From Actinomycetospora termitidis (GTDB taxonomy: Bacteria; Actinomycetota; Actinomycetes; Mycobacteriales; Pseudonocardiaceae), in the NCBI RefSeq assembly GCF_030286555.1, contig NZ_JASVWF010000005.1:372001-436000 (forward strand): a stretch of 64,000 nucleotides of DNA. The letters run 5' to 3'. This document shows positions 52,308 to 60,717 of this stretch, in pieces. Below the pieces are notes generated by a model. It made no database searches and was not told the DNA's origin. It saw nothing but the letters and a program-made list of their open reading frames with translations. Position 1 is the first letter of the stretch, and each line of letters starts with the position of its first letter. A program made the translations under genes and the position numbers.

Positions 52308-52423
52308 GAGCGAAGGGCCCCTCCGCTCGGATAGATGGGCCGTGGGCGCCCTTCGCCGGCACGCCCGGGAACGAGCGAAGGGCCCCTCCGGTCGAGTAGA
52401 TCGACCGAAGGGGCCCTTCGCTC
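52308..52423. terminator. Two related hairpins between convergent genes
   Basis: A 23-bp stem with one mismatch pairs 52373-52395 with 52401-52423 around GTAGA. A second, weaker hairpin pairs GCGAAGGG (52310-52317) with CCCTTCGC (52349-52356). The left arms of both begin GAGCGAAGGGCCCCTCCG, so one is a diverged copy of the other. They lie between the convergent whiB1 and DUF2188 genes and probably terminate both. Confidence 0.75.
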
Positions 52424-52437
52424 AGTCCGGGGTGGGC

Positions 52438-53358
52438 CTACCGGCGGCCGGTCACCTTCCGGGCGGCACCCGAGAGGAGGTTGCCGCCGGCGGAGACCAC
52501 CGCGCCGGTGACGCTGAACGCGGTCCGGACCGCGAACCCGGCGACCTGGCCCGCGATGCGGACCGGGTTGTACGACGGTGCCGCGGCGCTGACCTCGCGC
52601 GTGGCCTCGTCCACCGCGGCGTCGACCTTGCGGGCCTGGGCCTCGGTGACGCTCGTGATGTTGCCGGCGAGGTCGTCGCCGACGGTGTTGAGCTCACGGT
52701 CGACGCCCTGCGAGACGCGTGCCGCGCGGTCGCCGCCCTCGACGGCCTTCTCGCCCGCCTCCTCGGCGGCCGCACCGACGGTCTGCCCGGCGCGCTTGCC
52801 GGCCCGCGCGGTGTCCTTCGCGATGCGCTCGCCGGCGCGCCCGGTGGTGTCGGCCACCTGCGCCCCGGTGGTCTTCGCGATCGTCGCGGCGTCCTTGGCC
52901 GCGGCCTCGGGCGCCTTGCCGTTGGTGGCCGCCTTCGCCTCGTCGGCGACTCCCTTGGCGCCCGCCTCGGCCTGGGCCGCCGCCTTCTTCGACGACGACT
53001 CGGCCCGGTCCGCGATCTTCTCGCCGGTGGCCTTCGCGTCGGCCGCGACGGTCCCCGCGGTCTGAGACGCCTTGTCCGCGGCGGCCTTGCCGGTCGCCCG
53101 GGCACCGGCGGCGGTGGCCCTGGCGGCGTTCTTCGGGGCCTCGGCGGCGGCGTCGGCACCGGCCTTCACGGTCTGGCTCTCGCGGACCTTGCCGTCCGTG
53201 CCGTAGACGACGACCTTGCCGCCGCCGTCCTTGGACACGATCTCGGTCGCGCGGGCGACGGCCTCGGCCTGCGTCGGCGCCTTCGCGCTCGCGCGCTGCG
53301 CACCCTTCTTCAGCACCTGCCAGCCGTCGTCGGTCGGCTTCACGTCGCGGTCGGCCAT
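52438..53358 (-). CDS. DUF2188-domain protein with long Ala/Lys-rich helical region
   Basis: A 306-residue protein. Residues about 1-65 look like DUF2188 (KPTDDGWQVLKKGAQRASA, then GGGKVVVYGTDGKVRE). Residues 66-240 are a low-complexity run of A, K, T, G, E and D in amphipathic 11-residue-like patterns, reminiscent of LEA or phasin-type sequences. A mildly hydrophobic C-terminal end (AGFAVRTAFSVTGAVVSAGG) could bind a membrane. It may protect against desiccation or bind surfaces, but this is inference. The start could also be GTG at 53370; ATG 53358 is preferred because the GGAG is too close to the former. Confidence 0.7.
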   Translation of the reverse strand: MADRDVKPTDDGWQVLKKGAQRASAKAPTQAEAVARATEIVSKDGGGKVVVYGTDGKVRESQTVKAGADAAAEAPKNAARATAAGARATGKAAADKASQTAGTVAADAKATGEKIADRAESSSKKAAAQAEAGAKGVADEAKAATNGKAPEAAAKDAATIAKTTGAQVADTTGRAGERIAKDTARAGKRAGQTVGAAAEEAGEKAVEGGDRAARVSQGVDRELNTVGDDLAGNITSVTEAQARKVDAAVDEATREVSAAAPSYNPVRIAGQVAGFAVRTAFSVTGAVVSAGGNLLSGAARKVTGRR

Positions 53359-53453
53359 GACGGGTCTCACTGCTCCTTCAGGATCGGTCGAATGCTACGC
53401 ACAGTGTTCCCCCGCCACGACCTGCACAAACACCGTGGAGTGACCACGGCCAC

Positions 53454-56400
53454 TCACCCGGTCAGTGCAGCGGTCGCCTTCTCCTGCAGCTCGAGGTAGC
53501 GCGCACCCGCCTCGTCGCGGACCTCGCCGAGGCGCTCCAGGAGGTTCGCGACGACGGACCCCTCGGGGGCGATCCGGTCGCCGTAGCGGCGCACCAGCTC
53601 CGGGCCGACCACGGAGGCGACCGTGGCCACCGTCGCCGAGCCCGCCGCCTGGCCCCAGGCGATCGGGCCGAGCGGGGTGCACCCGAAGAACTGGCTGACC
53701 CCGGGGGTCTGCACGACCGCGAACAGGGCGCCCGCGGACACGACGCTCGCCCCGACCACGAGCGGGCTGCGGTGCCCACCGGCGGCCACGGTCTGCCCGA
53801 GCTGGGTCCCGACGAGGGCTGCGAGCGCCACCGTGCGGGCCCGGGCGGGGCCGCCGTACGGGGTGGCCTGGGCCTGCGCCCACGCCAGCGACGCACCGCC
53901 GGCCGTCGCCGCGGCCCGCAGCCCGATCTCGCGGTTCAGCGCGTCGCCCAGCGACGCCTCCGGCCCCTCGGCGAGCAGCGACCGGGCGTCGCCCGGGGCC
54001 GGTGCGCGGACCGCGAGGGCCAGCGACGGCGCGAGGTCGGTGAGGAGGTTGACCAGCAGCAGCTGGCGCGCGGTCAGCGGCGACGTGCCCGTGGTCGAGG
54101 CGCCGAGCACGGTGAACGCGATCTCGCCGAGGTTGCCGCCGACGAGCACGCCGAGCGCCTCGCGCACCGAGGCCCACATCGCGCGGCCCTCCACGAGCGC
54201 CGCGAGGATCGTCTCCAGGCGGTCGTCGGTGACGACGAGGTCCGCGGCGGCCCGGGCCGCGGGCGTCCCACGGCGACCGAGCGCGATGCCGACGTCGGCC
54301 AGCCGGATGGCGGGGGCGTCGTTCGCGCCGTCGCCCGTCATCGCGACCGTGCGGCCGAGGCGCTGGAACGCCTGTACCGCCCGCACCTTGTGCGCCGGGG
54401 TGCCGCGGGCGACGACGCGCACCGTCGGCAGCACGGCGTCGAGGGCGTCGTCGTCGAGCTCGTCCATCTCCTGGCCGGTGATGACGGTGCCGCGCTCGCC
54501 GTCGCCACCGGACTCGCCGAGGACGTCGAGCTCCTCCGCGACCGCCTCCGCGGTGCTCGGGTGGTCGCCGGTGATCATGACGACTTGGACCCCGGCCTCG
54601 CGCAGGTCGTGCACGGTCGCCTGGGAGCCGGCGCGCACCGGGTCGGTGAACCCGACGAAGCCGACGAAGCTCAGGTCGGCCACGTCCTCGTCGACGACCT
54701 CGAGCTCGTCCTCCGACGCGGTGCCCCACGGCTCGGCGCGCTCGGCCACGGCCAGCACGCGCATGCCCTGCCCGGCGAGCAGCTCGGTGTGCTCGACCAG
54801 GCGCTGGCGGGCCTCGTCGTCCAGCTCGGTGCCGGCCCAGTCGGCGCAGCGGGCGATGACGACCTCGGGCGCCCCCTTGACCGAGAGCACCTGCTCCTTG
54901 GCGCCGCTCTCGGTGCGCGCCTCGCCGAGCGTGGCGTGGTAGCCGCGGCTCGGGTCGAAGTCGAGCGAGGCGAGCGGCCACCACCCGGAACGCTTGTGCT
55001 CGGGATCGACGTCGAAGGACTGCGCCCCGAACACGACCGCGCGGTCGGTGAGGTGGGCCAGCCGCTCCCCCGCCTTCGGACGCGGCGTGGCGCGCAGTGC
55101 GGCCGCGAGGACCCGCCGCTGGCGCTTGCGCAGCCGGTCGGTGGGCCGCAGCTTGACGCCGTCGGAGATGGCCGAGAGGGCGAGCTTGCCCTCGGTCAGC
55201 GTGCCGGTCTTGTCGAAGCACAGGACGTCGACGCGGCCGACGGCCTCGATCGTCTTCGGGTTCCGGACGAGGGCCCCTTCCGCACTCAGGCGGCGCGCGG
55301 AGGAGAGCTGGGCGGCGGAGACGATGAACGGCAGCCCCTCGGGGACCGACGCCACGGCGAGGCCCACCCCGGAGTGCAGGTTCTGGTTCATCGGCAGGCC
55401 GCGGACCGCGCCGGCCCCGACGACGGCGGCCGCGGAGGCGATCGCCAGTGGGGTGGTGATCTTCGTGATGCCGGAGAGGCGCTGGTCGACGCCGGCGACC
55501 GGGGCGTTGGCCCGGGCGGCCGCGGTGGAGCGGCCGACCTCGGTGGAGGAGCCCGTGGCCACGACGACCGCGCGGCCGCGTCCGGTGGCGACCGTCGTGC
55601 CCTCGTACAGCATCGAGCGACGGTCGGCGACCGAGCGGGCGATCACCGGCACCGACGTCTTCGGCACCGGCAGCGACTCCCCGGTCAGCGAGGACTCGTC
55701 GAGCTCCAGGGCGTCCGCGCTCAGCACGCGGCAGTCGGCCGGCACGACGTCGTCCGGGCCGAGCTCGACGACGTCGCCCACGACGACGTCGTCGGCGGTG
55801 ACCGTGGTCGGCACCCCGTCGCGCAGCACGCGGGCCCGGGTGGAGGACCGCTCCAGCAGCCCGGCGACGGCACGGTCGGTCCAGACCCGCTGCACCCCGC
55901 CGATGAGTGCGGAGAACGCGGTGACGCCCACGACGATGGACGCGTCCGCGATCGCGCCGATGGCGGCGGAGAGCACCGCGCCGCCGGCCAGCACCGGGGT
56001 CAGCGGGTTGTTCAGCTCGTCGAGGAACGCCCGCCCGAGGGACGTGGTCTCCTCGGCCGCGGCCGGGTCCTCCCGGGTGCGACGGGCCACCTCGGCGGCG
56101 GACAGGCCGCGCTCGGAGGCGTCCAGGCGGGCCAGGACGGTCTCGGCCGGCATCACGTGCCACGGGGTCCGCGCGACGCCCGGCACGAGCGTCTTCCGGC
56201 CCAGCTCGGAGGCCGACCAGGCCCCCGCGCCGAGCGCGACCCCGGCGGCGCCGTTGACGGCGAGCCCGGCCAGCGAGGCCCCGCGCGGGGCGGTGCCCGC
56301 GGTGGCCATCGCGGCGCCCAGCACCGTGCCGGCGCGGGCGAGCGCCACGGAGCGCCCGGAGGTCGCCTTCGCGACCTTGACGCCCTCGATCAGCAGGGCC

Positions 56401-58190
56401 GCCGTCGTGAGGTCGTCGCCCACGAGGACGTGCGCGCCCCACGCCGGGGTGCCGTCCGCGCGGACGACGCCGATGCCGAGGTCGGCCGCGGCCAGGGCCC
56501 GCCGGTCACGGGAGACCACGAGCACGCCCGCGCCCTCGACCTGCAGCATGCGGACCGCGGCGGCCAGGCCCTCGCCGCCGGTGACCTGGCGGTCGACGGT
56601 GCGGCGGGTCGCCGGGACGGTGCCGTCGGCGCCGGGGAGCGGCGCGGAGGAGGCGCCCTCGCCCGCGGCGGGGGTGCCCGCGGAGACGATGGTCGGCTCG
56701 TCGGTGCCGACGACCAGCGTCAGCCCGGCGCGGCGCGCCGCGGCCCCGAGGGCCTCCGCCGCCGCGGCCGGCTCGGGCAGGGCCCCGACGACGGCGACCA
56801 GCTCCGCGGCCGACGGGTCGTCCGCGTCCGGGTCGCCGTACGACAGGCCCAGCACGACGGTGGCGCCGTCGGTGCGCAGCGCGTCGACCGCCTCGGCGAC
56901 CACGGGCTCGTCCTCGCGACCGGGGGCCAGCGGCGCCAGCAGCCAGCCGGCCTCGTGCATCGCGGGGCGTCCGGCGTCGGACGGGTCGAACAGCTCGTGG
57001 ACCAGCGGCGTGAGCGACTCGACCGACACCGGCGACCCGTCGGGGGCCGTGAGGCCCTCGCCGTCGACCAGGGCCAGGTCACCCAGCATGAGGGCGCCGG
57101 TGGTGAGCGCGGACGCGTCCAGCACGACGGTGTCGATGCGGTCCATGCGCCGCAGCACGGTGGGCTCGACGACGACCGCGCCGCGGCGGGACAGCACCCG
57201 CCCGAACGTCGTCGCGAAGCCCTCCCGGCCCATCCGGCCGGCCTTGGGCAGCGTCGAGAGCGCGACACCGATCGCGCGGCGCGGGCCGCCGAGCGCGAGC
57301 GTCGTCCCGAAGCCACCGAGGGCCGCCAGGCCGACCTGGTCGCCGTGGCGCTCGATCGGCCCCGTCGGGAACGGCACCGGCCGGGCGTCGACGGTCAGCG
57401 AGTCGTCGGCAGCGGCCGCGACCTGCTCCGGGGCGGCCATGAGCCGCGGCTCGGCGCGGTCAAAGGCGTCCGAGGCGGCGCGCGACTCGGCGATCTGCAG
57501 GGCCCGGTAGGCGGCGTCGACGAGCAGGCCGGTGGAGCCCTGCCCGAGGCCCTGCCCGGCGGCGTTGGTCAGCGCGAGCAGGAAGTCCGCCCGGCCGCGT
57601 CCGAGGGCCCGCTCGACGGCGGCGCGCAGCCGCGGCTGGTGGTCGACGAACGAGGCCGCCGAGGCGTACTCGACCGGCAGCGGGGTGCGGCGCAGGACCG
57701 CGCCGATCCCGGCCATGCCCAGCCCGGCGAGGTCGGCGGCGAAGGTCGTCAGCGCCTTGGAGGTCGCGGTGCTCGAGTGCCCGCCGGCCGGGTGGACGTC
57801 GAGGTCGCCCGCCTCCTGCTCCTCGAGGACCTCGACGAGGTCCACGAGGTCGTCGACGACGGCGTCGTGCTCGTCCGGGTCGGCCCCGGCCGCGTCCTCG
57901 AGCAGGGAGACCACGACGACGCCCAGCGGGGCGTTGACGCTGGCCCACTCCACGGCCGGGTGCGCGGTGAGCGCCTTCTCGACCGCGCGCAGCAGCTCGG
58001 CACCGGACTCCCGTGCGGTGGCCGGCACACCGAGGTGGATGCGACCGTCACCCCGCCACACGCGCCGGCCGCGGTGCCGCGAGGGGTCCAGGGCGTCGAC
58101 GGCGGCCCGGGCGAGGCCCAGCGGGTCGGCCACGCGCTCGAGGAGGGAGCGGCGACGCCGGGGGGACTCGATGGTGCGGTCCGGAAGCAT
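53454..58190 (-). CDS. Giant CtpI-like P-type ATPase
   Basis: A 1578-residue membrane ATPase. The catalytic half (about 700-1578) has TGES, the phosphorylation site DKTGTLT with aspartate 993, GDGANDAP near 1280, and PEGLP in a membrane helix like calcium-type pumps. The N-terminal half is an extra region with a heavy-metal-like alpha-beta segment near 90-130 and a degenerate repeat in which VVLDASALTTG near 358 stands where DKTGTLTTG is expected. This matches mycobacterial CtpI (about 1,600 residues). The ion is unknown. ATG 58190 is the first good start; the long frame extends upstream through the intergenic region. Confidence 0.88.
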   Translation of the reverse strand: MLPDRTIESPRRRRSLLERVADPLGLARAAVDALDPSRHRGRRVWRGDGRIHLGVPATARESGAELLRAVEKALTAHPAVEWASVNAPLGVVVVSLLEDAAGADPDEHDAVVDDLVDLVEVLEEQEAGDLDVHPAGGHSSTATSKALTTFAADLAGLGMAGIGAVLRRTPLPVEYASAASFVDHQPRLRAAVERALGRGRADFLLALTNAAGQGLGQGSTGLLVDAAYRALQIAESRAASDAFDRAEPRLMAAPEQVAAAADDSLTVDARPVPFPTGPIERHGDQVGLAALGGFGTTLALGGPRRAIGVALSTLPKAGRMGREGFATTFGRVLSRRGAVVVEPTVLRRMDRIDTVVLDASALTTGALMLGDLALVDGEGLTAPDGSPVSVESLTPLVHELFDPSDAGRPAMHEAGWLLAPLAPGREDEPVVAEAVDALRTDGATVVLGLSYGDPDADDPSAAELVAVVGALPEPAAAAEALGAAARRAGLTLVVGTDEPTIVSAGTPAAGEGASSAPLPGADGTVPATRRTVDRQVTGGEGLAAAVRMLQVEGAGVLVVSRDRRALAAADLGIGVVRADGTPAWGAHVLVGDDLTTAALLIEGVKVAKATSGRSVALARAGTVLGAAMATAGTAPRGASLAGLAVNGAAGVALGAGAWSASELGRKTLVPGVARTPWHVMPAETVLARLDASERGLSAAEVARRTREDPAAAEETTSLGRAFLDELNNPLTPVLAGGAVLSAAIGAIADASIVVGVTAFSALIGGVQRVWTDRAVAGLLERSSTRARVLRDGVPTTVTADDVVVGDVVELGPDDVVPADCRVLSADALELDESSLTGESLPVPKTSVPVIARSVADRRSMLYEGTTVATGRGRAVVVATGSSTEVGRSTAAARANAPVAGVDQRLSGITKITTPLAIASAAAVVGAGAVRGLPMNQNLHSGVGLAVASVPEGLPFIVSAAQLSSARRLSAEGALVRNPKTIEAVGRVDVLCFDKTGTLTEGKLALSAISDGVKLRPTDRLRKRQRRVLAAALRATPRPKAGERLAHLTDRAVVFGAQSFDVDPEHKRSGWWPLASLDFDPSRGYHATLGEARTESGAKEQVLSVKGAPEVVIARCADWAGTELDDEARQRLVEHTELLAGQGMRVLAVAERAEPWGTASEDELEVVDEDVADLSFVGFVGFTDPVRAGSQATVHDLREAGVQVVMITGDHPSTAEAVAEELDVLGESGGDGERGTVITGQEMDELDDDALDAVLPTVRVVARGTPAHKVRAVQAFQRLGRTVAMTGDGANDAPAIRLADVGIALGRRGTPAARAAADLVVTDDRLETILAALVEGRAMWASVREALGVLVGGNLGEIAFTVLGASTTGTSPLTARQLLLVNLLTDLAPSLALAVRAPAPGDARSLLAEGPEASLGDALNREIGLRAAATAGGASLAWAQAQATPYGGPARARTVALAALVGTQLGQTVAAGGHRSPLVVGASVVSAGALFAVVQTPGVSQFFGCTPLGPIAWGQAAGSATVATVASVVGPELVRRYGDRIAPEGSVVANLLERLGEVRDEAGARYLELQEKATAALTG

Positions 58191-58362
58191 GTTGGGTGGG
58201 ACTCGTCCTCTCAAGTACACGTCGACGCACGGCACGCCACACCGACGGAGCAGTACCGGCCGCCCAGCGTTCCCCGGCCGCACACGGATCGAAACGTGGT
58301 GCGTGACGATGCCGAACCGTCGAGGGTAGCCGTGTTCCGTGGATCCCTGATCGGTCGACAGT

Positions 58363-59634
58363 CTACGGAGCACCGTCCCGGGCCGGCCCGGACGACGCGG
58401 TGACCGTCCGGTGAACGTCCGCACCCCGGGTCCGGGACCCGCTGCCGAACACCCGGGACACGAGCGGCCAGGACGCCACCCACAGCGCGACCGCGCGCAC
58501 CGCGGTGACGACCCGGTTGCCCGGGAGGAAGAAGTGCCGCGCCCGACGGGCGGCCGTGCGGGCGGTCCGGGTGCCGGGCCGCTGCTCGGCCTCCCAGGCC
58601 TCGAGCGCCGCGGCGACGTCGGCCGGCCCGGTGCCGTCCGGCGCCACGCGCAGGTGGCGGCCGAGGGCCTCGCCGCCGGACAGGGCCAGGGCGGACCCGT
58701 GCCCGGAGTAGAGCGTCGGACACCACGCCGAGTCGCCCAGCAGCACGACCCGCCCCCGGCTCCAGCGCTCCAGGTGGATCTGCCCGACGGTGTCGGCGTG
58801 GGTGGTCCCCGCCTCGGCGACCAGGTCGAGGATCTCGGGCATCAACCCGTCGAAGTCCCCGTACACCGCGCGGAGCGCCTCCTCCGGGCGCCGGACCGGT
58901 TCGGTTCCGACGGCCTGCGCGAGGTCGGCGCGGTAGGTGAAGAACACCACCGGCGCGTGGCCGGACATCGCCATCAGGTGGGCGGTGCGTCCGGGTTCGA
59001 CGAGCACCACGTAGTCGCCCTCGACCAGGCTCCCGGGGAGCTGTGGCAGGACCGCGGAGATCACGACGTGGTCGAAGTCGTGACGGAACTCGGCCTCCGG
59101 CCCGAACACCATCTCCCGGACCGTCGAGCGGATGCCGTCGGCCCCGACGACGAGGTCCCAGCGGTCGGTCCCGTGGTCGAACTCGACCGTCCCGTCGTCG
59201 CGCACCGCGCGCGGGGCCGTCGAGAACCGGACCTCCACCTCGGCGGGCAGCCCGTCCCAGAGCGCGGCCTCGAGGTCACCGCGCACCAGGGCGAGGCTCA
59301 CCCCGTCCTCGACGATCGCCGCGTCGACCCGCGAGGTGGTGCGCCCGCGCCCGTCGACCCCGGTGATGATCCCGTCGGCGGGCAGCCGGCTCCGCAACGC
59401 CTCGTCGACCCCCAGCCGCTCGGCGGCCTGCACGCCCTCGGGGGCCAGCCGCACGAAGTAGCCGCCCGTGCGCCGGGCCGGCGCACGCTCGCACACGGTC
59501 ACCCGCCAGCCGGCGCGGTGCAGGGACGTCGCCGCGGCGAGGCCGGCGATCCCGGCGCCGACGACGAGGGCCCGCGGACCGGTACGTGGTGTGATCGTCG
59601 GTCCGGTTCGTGCCGGTTCGTCGACGGTGGTCAC
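58363..59634 (-). CDS. FAD-dependent aromatic-type monooxygenase
   Basis: A 423-residue group A flavoprotein. The FAD motif GAGIAGLAAATSL is near 27-39, the DG motif VVGADGIRSTVRE near 170, and the GD motif VVLLGDSAWCP near 295. It hydroxylates or epoxidises a small, probably aromatic or polyketide-like substrate using NAD(P)H, though none is indicated. It lies 172 bp upstream of the CtpI-like gene on the same strand and seems to have its own transcription. Confidence 0.88.
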   Translation of the reverse strand: MTTVDEPARTGPTITPRTGPRALVVGAGIAGLAAATSLHRAGWRVTVCERAPARRTGGYFVRLAPEGVQAAERLGVDEALRSRLPADGIITGVDGRGRTTSRVDAAIVEDGVSLALVRGDLEAALWDGLPAEVEVRFSTAPRAVRDDGTVEFDHGTDRWDLVVGADGIRSTVREMVFGPEAEFRHDFDHVVISAVLPQLPGSLVEGDYVVLVEPGRTAHLMAMSGHAPVVFFTYRADLAQAVGTEPVRRPEEALRAVYGDFDGLMPEILDLVAEAGTTHADTVGQIHLERWSRGRVVLLGDSAWCPTLYSGHGSALALSGGEALGRHLRVAPDGTGPADVAAALEAWEAEQRPGTRTARTAARRARHFFLPGNRVVTAVRAVALWVASWPLVSRVFGSGSRTRGADVHRTVTASSGPARDGAP

Positions 59635-59710
59635 GCACCCAGGGTAGGCGGGACGATCTCGTCACGCCCTCGGAAGCGACCGGGGTCTCCGTCCTCCCCG
59701 GACGCGGACA

Positions 59711-59749
59711 GGCCCCCGTCACGCCGTGCGGACACGGACGACGGGGGCC
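59711..59749 (-). terminator. Strong compound hairpin after the MerR/zinc-ribbon operon
   Basis: GGCCCCCGTC (59711-59720) pairs with GACGGGGGCC (59740-59749), and an inner stem CCGTG/CACGG closes a CGGA loop. It lies just past the stop of the 66-residue gene on the minus strand. It isolates that operon from the flavin monooxygenase gene. Confidence 0.65.
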
Positions 59750-59765
59750 CGGCGGAGGGGCGGAC

Positions 59766-59966
59766 TCAGATGCCCGCGGGCTCCCAGCGGACGAAGCCGC
59801 GGCAGTCGCACTGCGCGCAGTCCTGGGCGACGGTGTAGTGCTCGTGCGACTCGCGGGGGTGCTTGCAGGTGCACAGGTCCACGAGCGGGATGCGGGCCAG
59901 CGACGGCGGCATCGGGCGGCGGAGGACCGTCGGGCGGTGGGTGCGGGTGGGGTCGATGAGCTTCAT
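59766..59966 (-). CDS. Small cysteine-rich zinc-ribbon-like protein
   Basis: A 66-residue protein with CTCKHPRESHEHY and CAQCDCRGF, five cysteines plus histidines arranged like a zinc finger. It probably binds zinc and nucleic acid or a partner protein. The ATG overlaps the MerR stop (ATGA), so the two are translated together. No exact family is known to me. Confidence 0.7.
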   Translation of the reverse strand: MKLIDPTRTHRPTVLRRPMPPSLARIPLVDLCTCKHPRESHEHYTVAQDCAQCDCRGFVRWEPAGI

Positions 59967-60460
59967 GGCTGTGTGATGTCCGTGGTGGTCGCAGGGGTGG
60001 TCGACGATCGTGCGGTGCCCGGGACCGGCCCGGGAATCCGCTGGAGCCCGGGCACGCGGTGGGCGGTCCCGGACGACCCGGTCCGAGCGGTGCTCTCGGC
60101 ACGGGCCTTCACTGCCTCGGCCGACTCCCGCCGCACACGGGCCAGTTCCCGGCGTGTGCGGTCGAGCTCGGCCAGGGCGACGTCCCGCTCGCGCGTGACC
60201 TCGCCCACCCGGTCCTCCAGGGTGACGACCTTCCAGGCCGCGGTGAGGGTCAGCCCCTCGTCGAAGAGCGCGCGCACCCTGGCGGCGAGGGTCAGCTGCC
60301 GACGCGTCCAGCGCCGGTGCCCGCCCGCCGATCTCTGCGGGCGCAGCATGCGACCCGCGTCCAGGCTGCGCAGGAACGCCGGTTGCACTCCGAGGACGTC
60401 CGCGGCCTGACCGGTGGTCAGGGCGGGTACGTCCTCGTCGTCGAGGCCCTCGGCGCCCAC
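59963..60460 (-). CDS. MerR-like DNA-binding protein
   Basis: A 165-residue protein. The N-terminal MerR-type winged helix (LTTGQAADVLGVQPAFLRSL, then SAGGHRRWTRRQL) is at about 12-50, followed by a long coiled-coil-like helix (LEDRVGEVTRERDVALAELD and on). The HRRW wing is typical of the family. There are no cysteine sensor positions at the C-terminus, so metal sensing is not supported. GTG 60460 places the HTH near the N-terminus; a further upstream ATG exists but would cover the palindrome region. Confidence 0.75.
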   Translation of the reverse strand: MGAEGLDDEDVPALTTGQAADVLGVQPAFLRSLDAGRMLRPQRSAGGHRRWTRRQLTLAARVRALFDEGLTLTAAWKVVTLEDRVGEVTRERDVALAELDRTRRELARVRRESAEAVKARAESTARTGSSGTAHRVPGLQRIPGPVPGTARSSTTPATTTDITQP

Positions 60461-60484
60461 TGTTCGTCGCGTCCTTGCGGTCGT

Positions 60485-60499
60485 CCCCCGGGAGTCCCG
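60485..60499. promoter_or_regulatory. Perfect 7-1-7 palindrome in the MerR leader
   Basis: CCCGGGA and TCCCGGG flank one base, 25 bp before the GTG start and inside the predicted 5' leader. It could be an autoregulatory operator or an RNA hairpin. Confidence 0.45.
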
Positions 60500-60555
60500 G
60501 GACTGCTCTGACGTGCAGGCCGCGCGCGGCCCGACGCCGGGCGGCCCGTGCGAAA

Positions 60556-60584
60556 TTTCTACTCGCGACTGCAAGTTCTGTCAA
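60556..60584 (-). promoter_or_regulatory. Consensus-like promoter for the MerR/zinc-ribbon operon
   Basis: On the minus strand a perfect -35 TTGACA (60584-60579) and TAGAAA (60561-60556) are separated by exactly 17 bp in AT-enriched DNA. This is the best housekeeping-type promoter in the window. The expected start near 60549 gives about 90 nt of leader. Confidence 0.75.
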
Positions 60585-60717
60585 CGATTCAGATACCCGG
60601 ATCACCGGGAACGGCGTGGCGTCACATCTTCGAGGGAATGGGACGGTGAGGATGGGCCGGATGGGGTAACCGACCGGGATGATCCGGTAGACCGGCGAGC
60701 GGTGGAGGGTGACCCGG

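Noticed and set aside
53772..58403. 1543-codon plus-strand open frame antisense to the CtpI-like gene
   Set aside because: Its composition mirrors the antisense of a GC-rich gene and carries no domain motif, while the minus-strand frame has complete P-type ATPase motifs.
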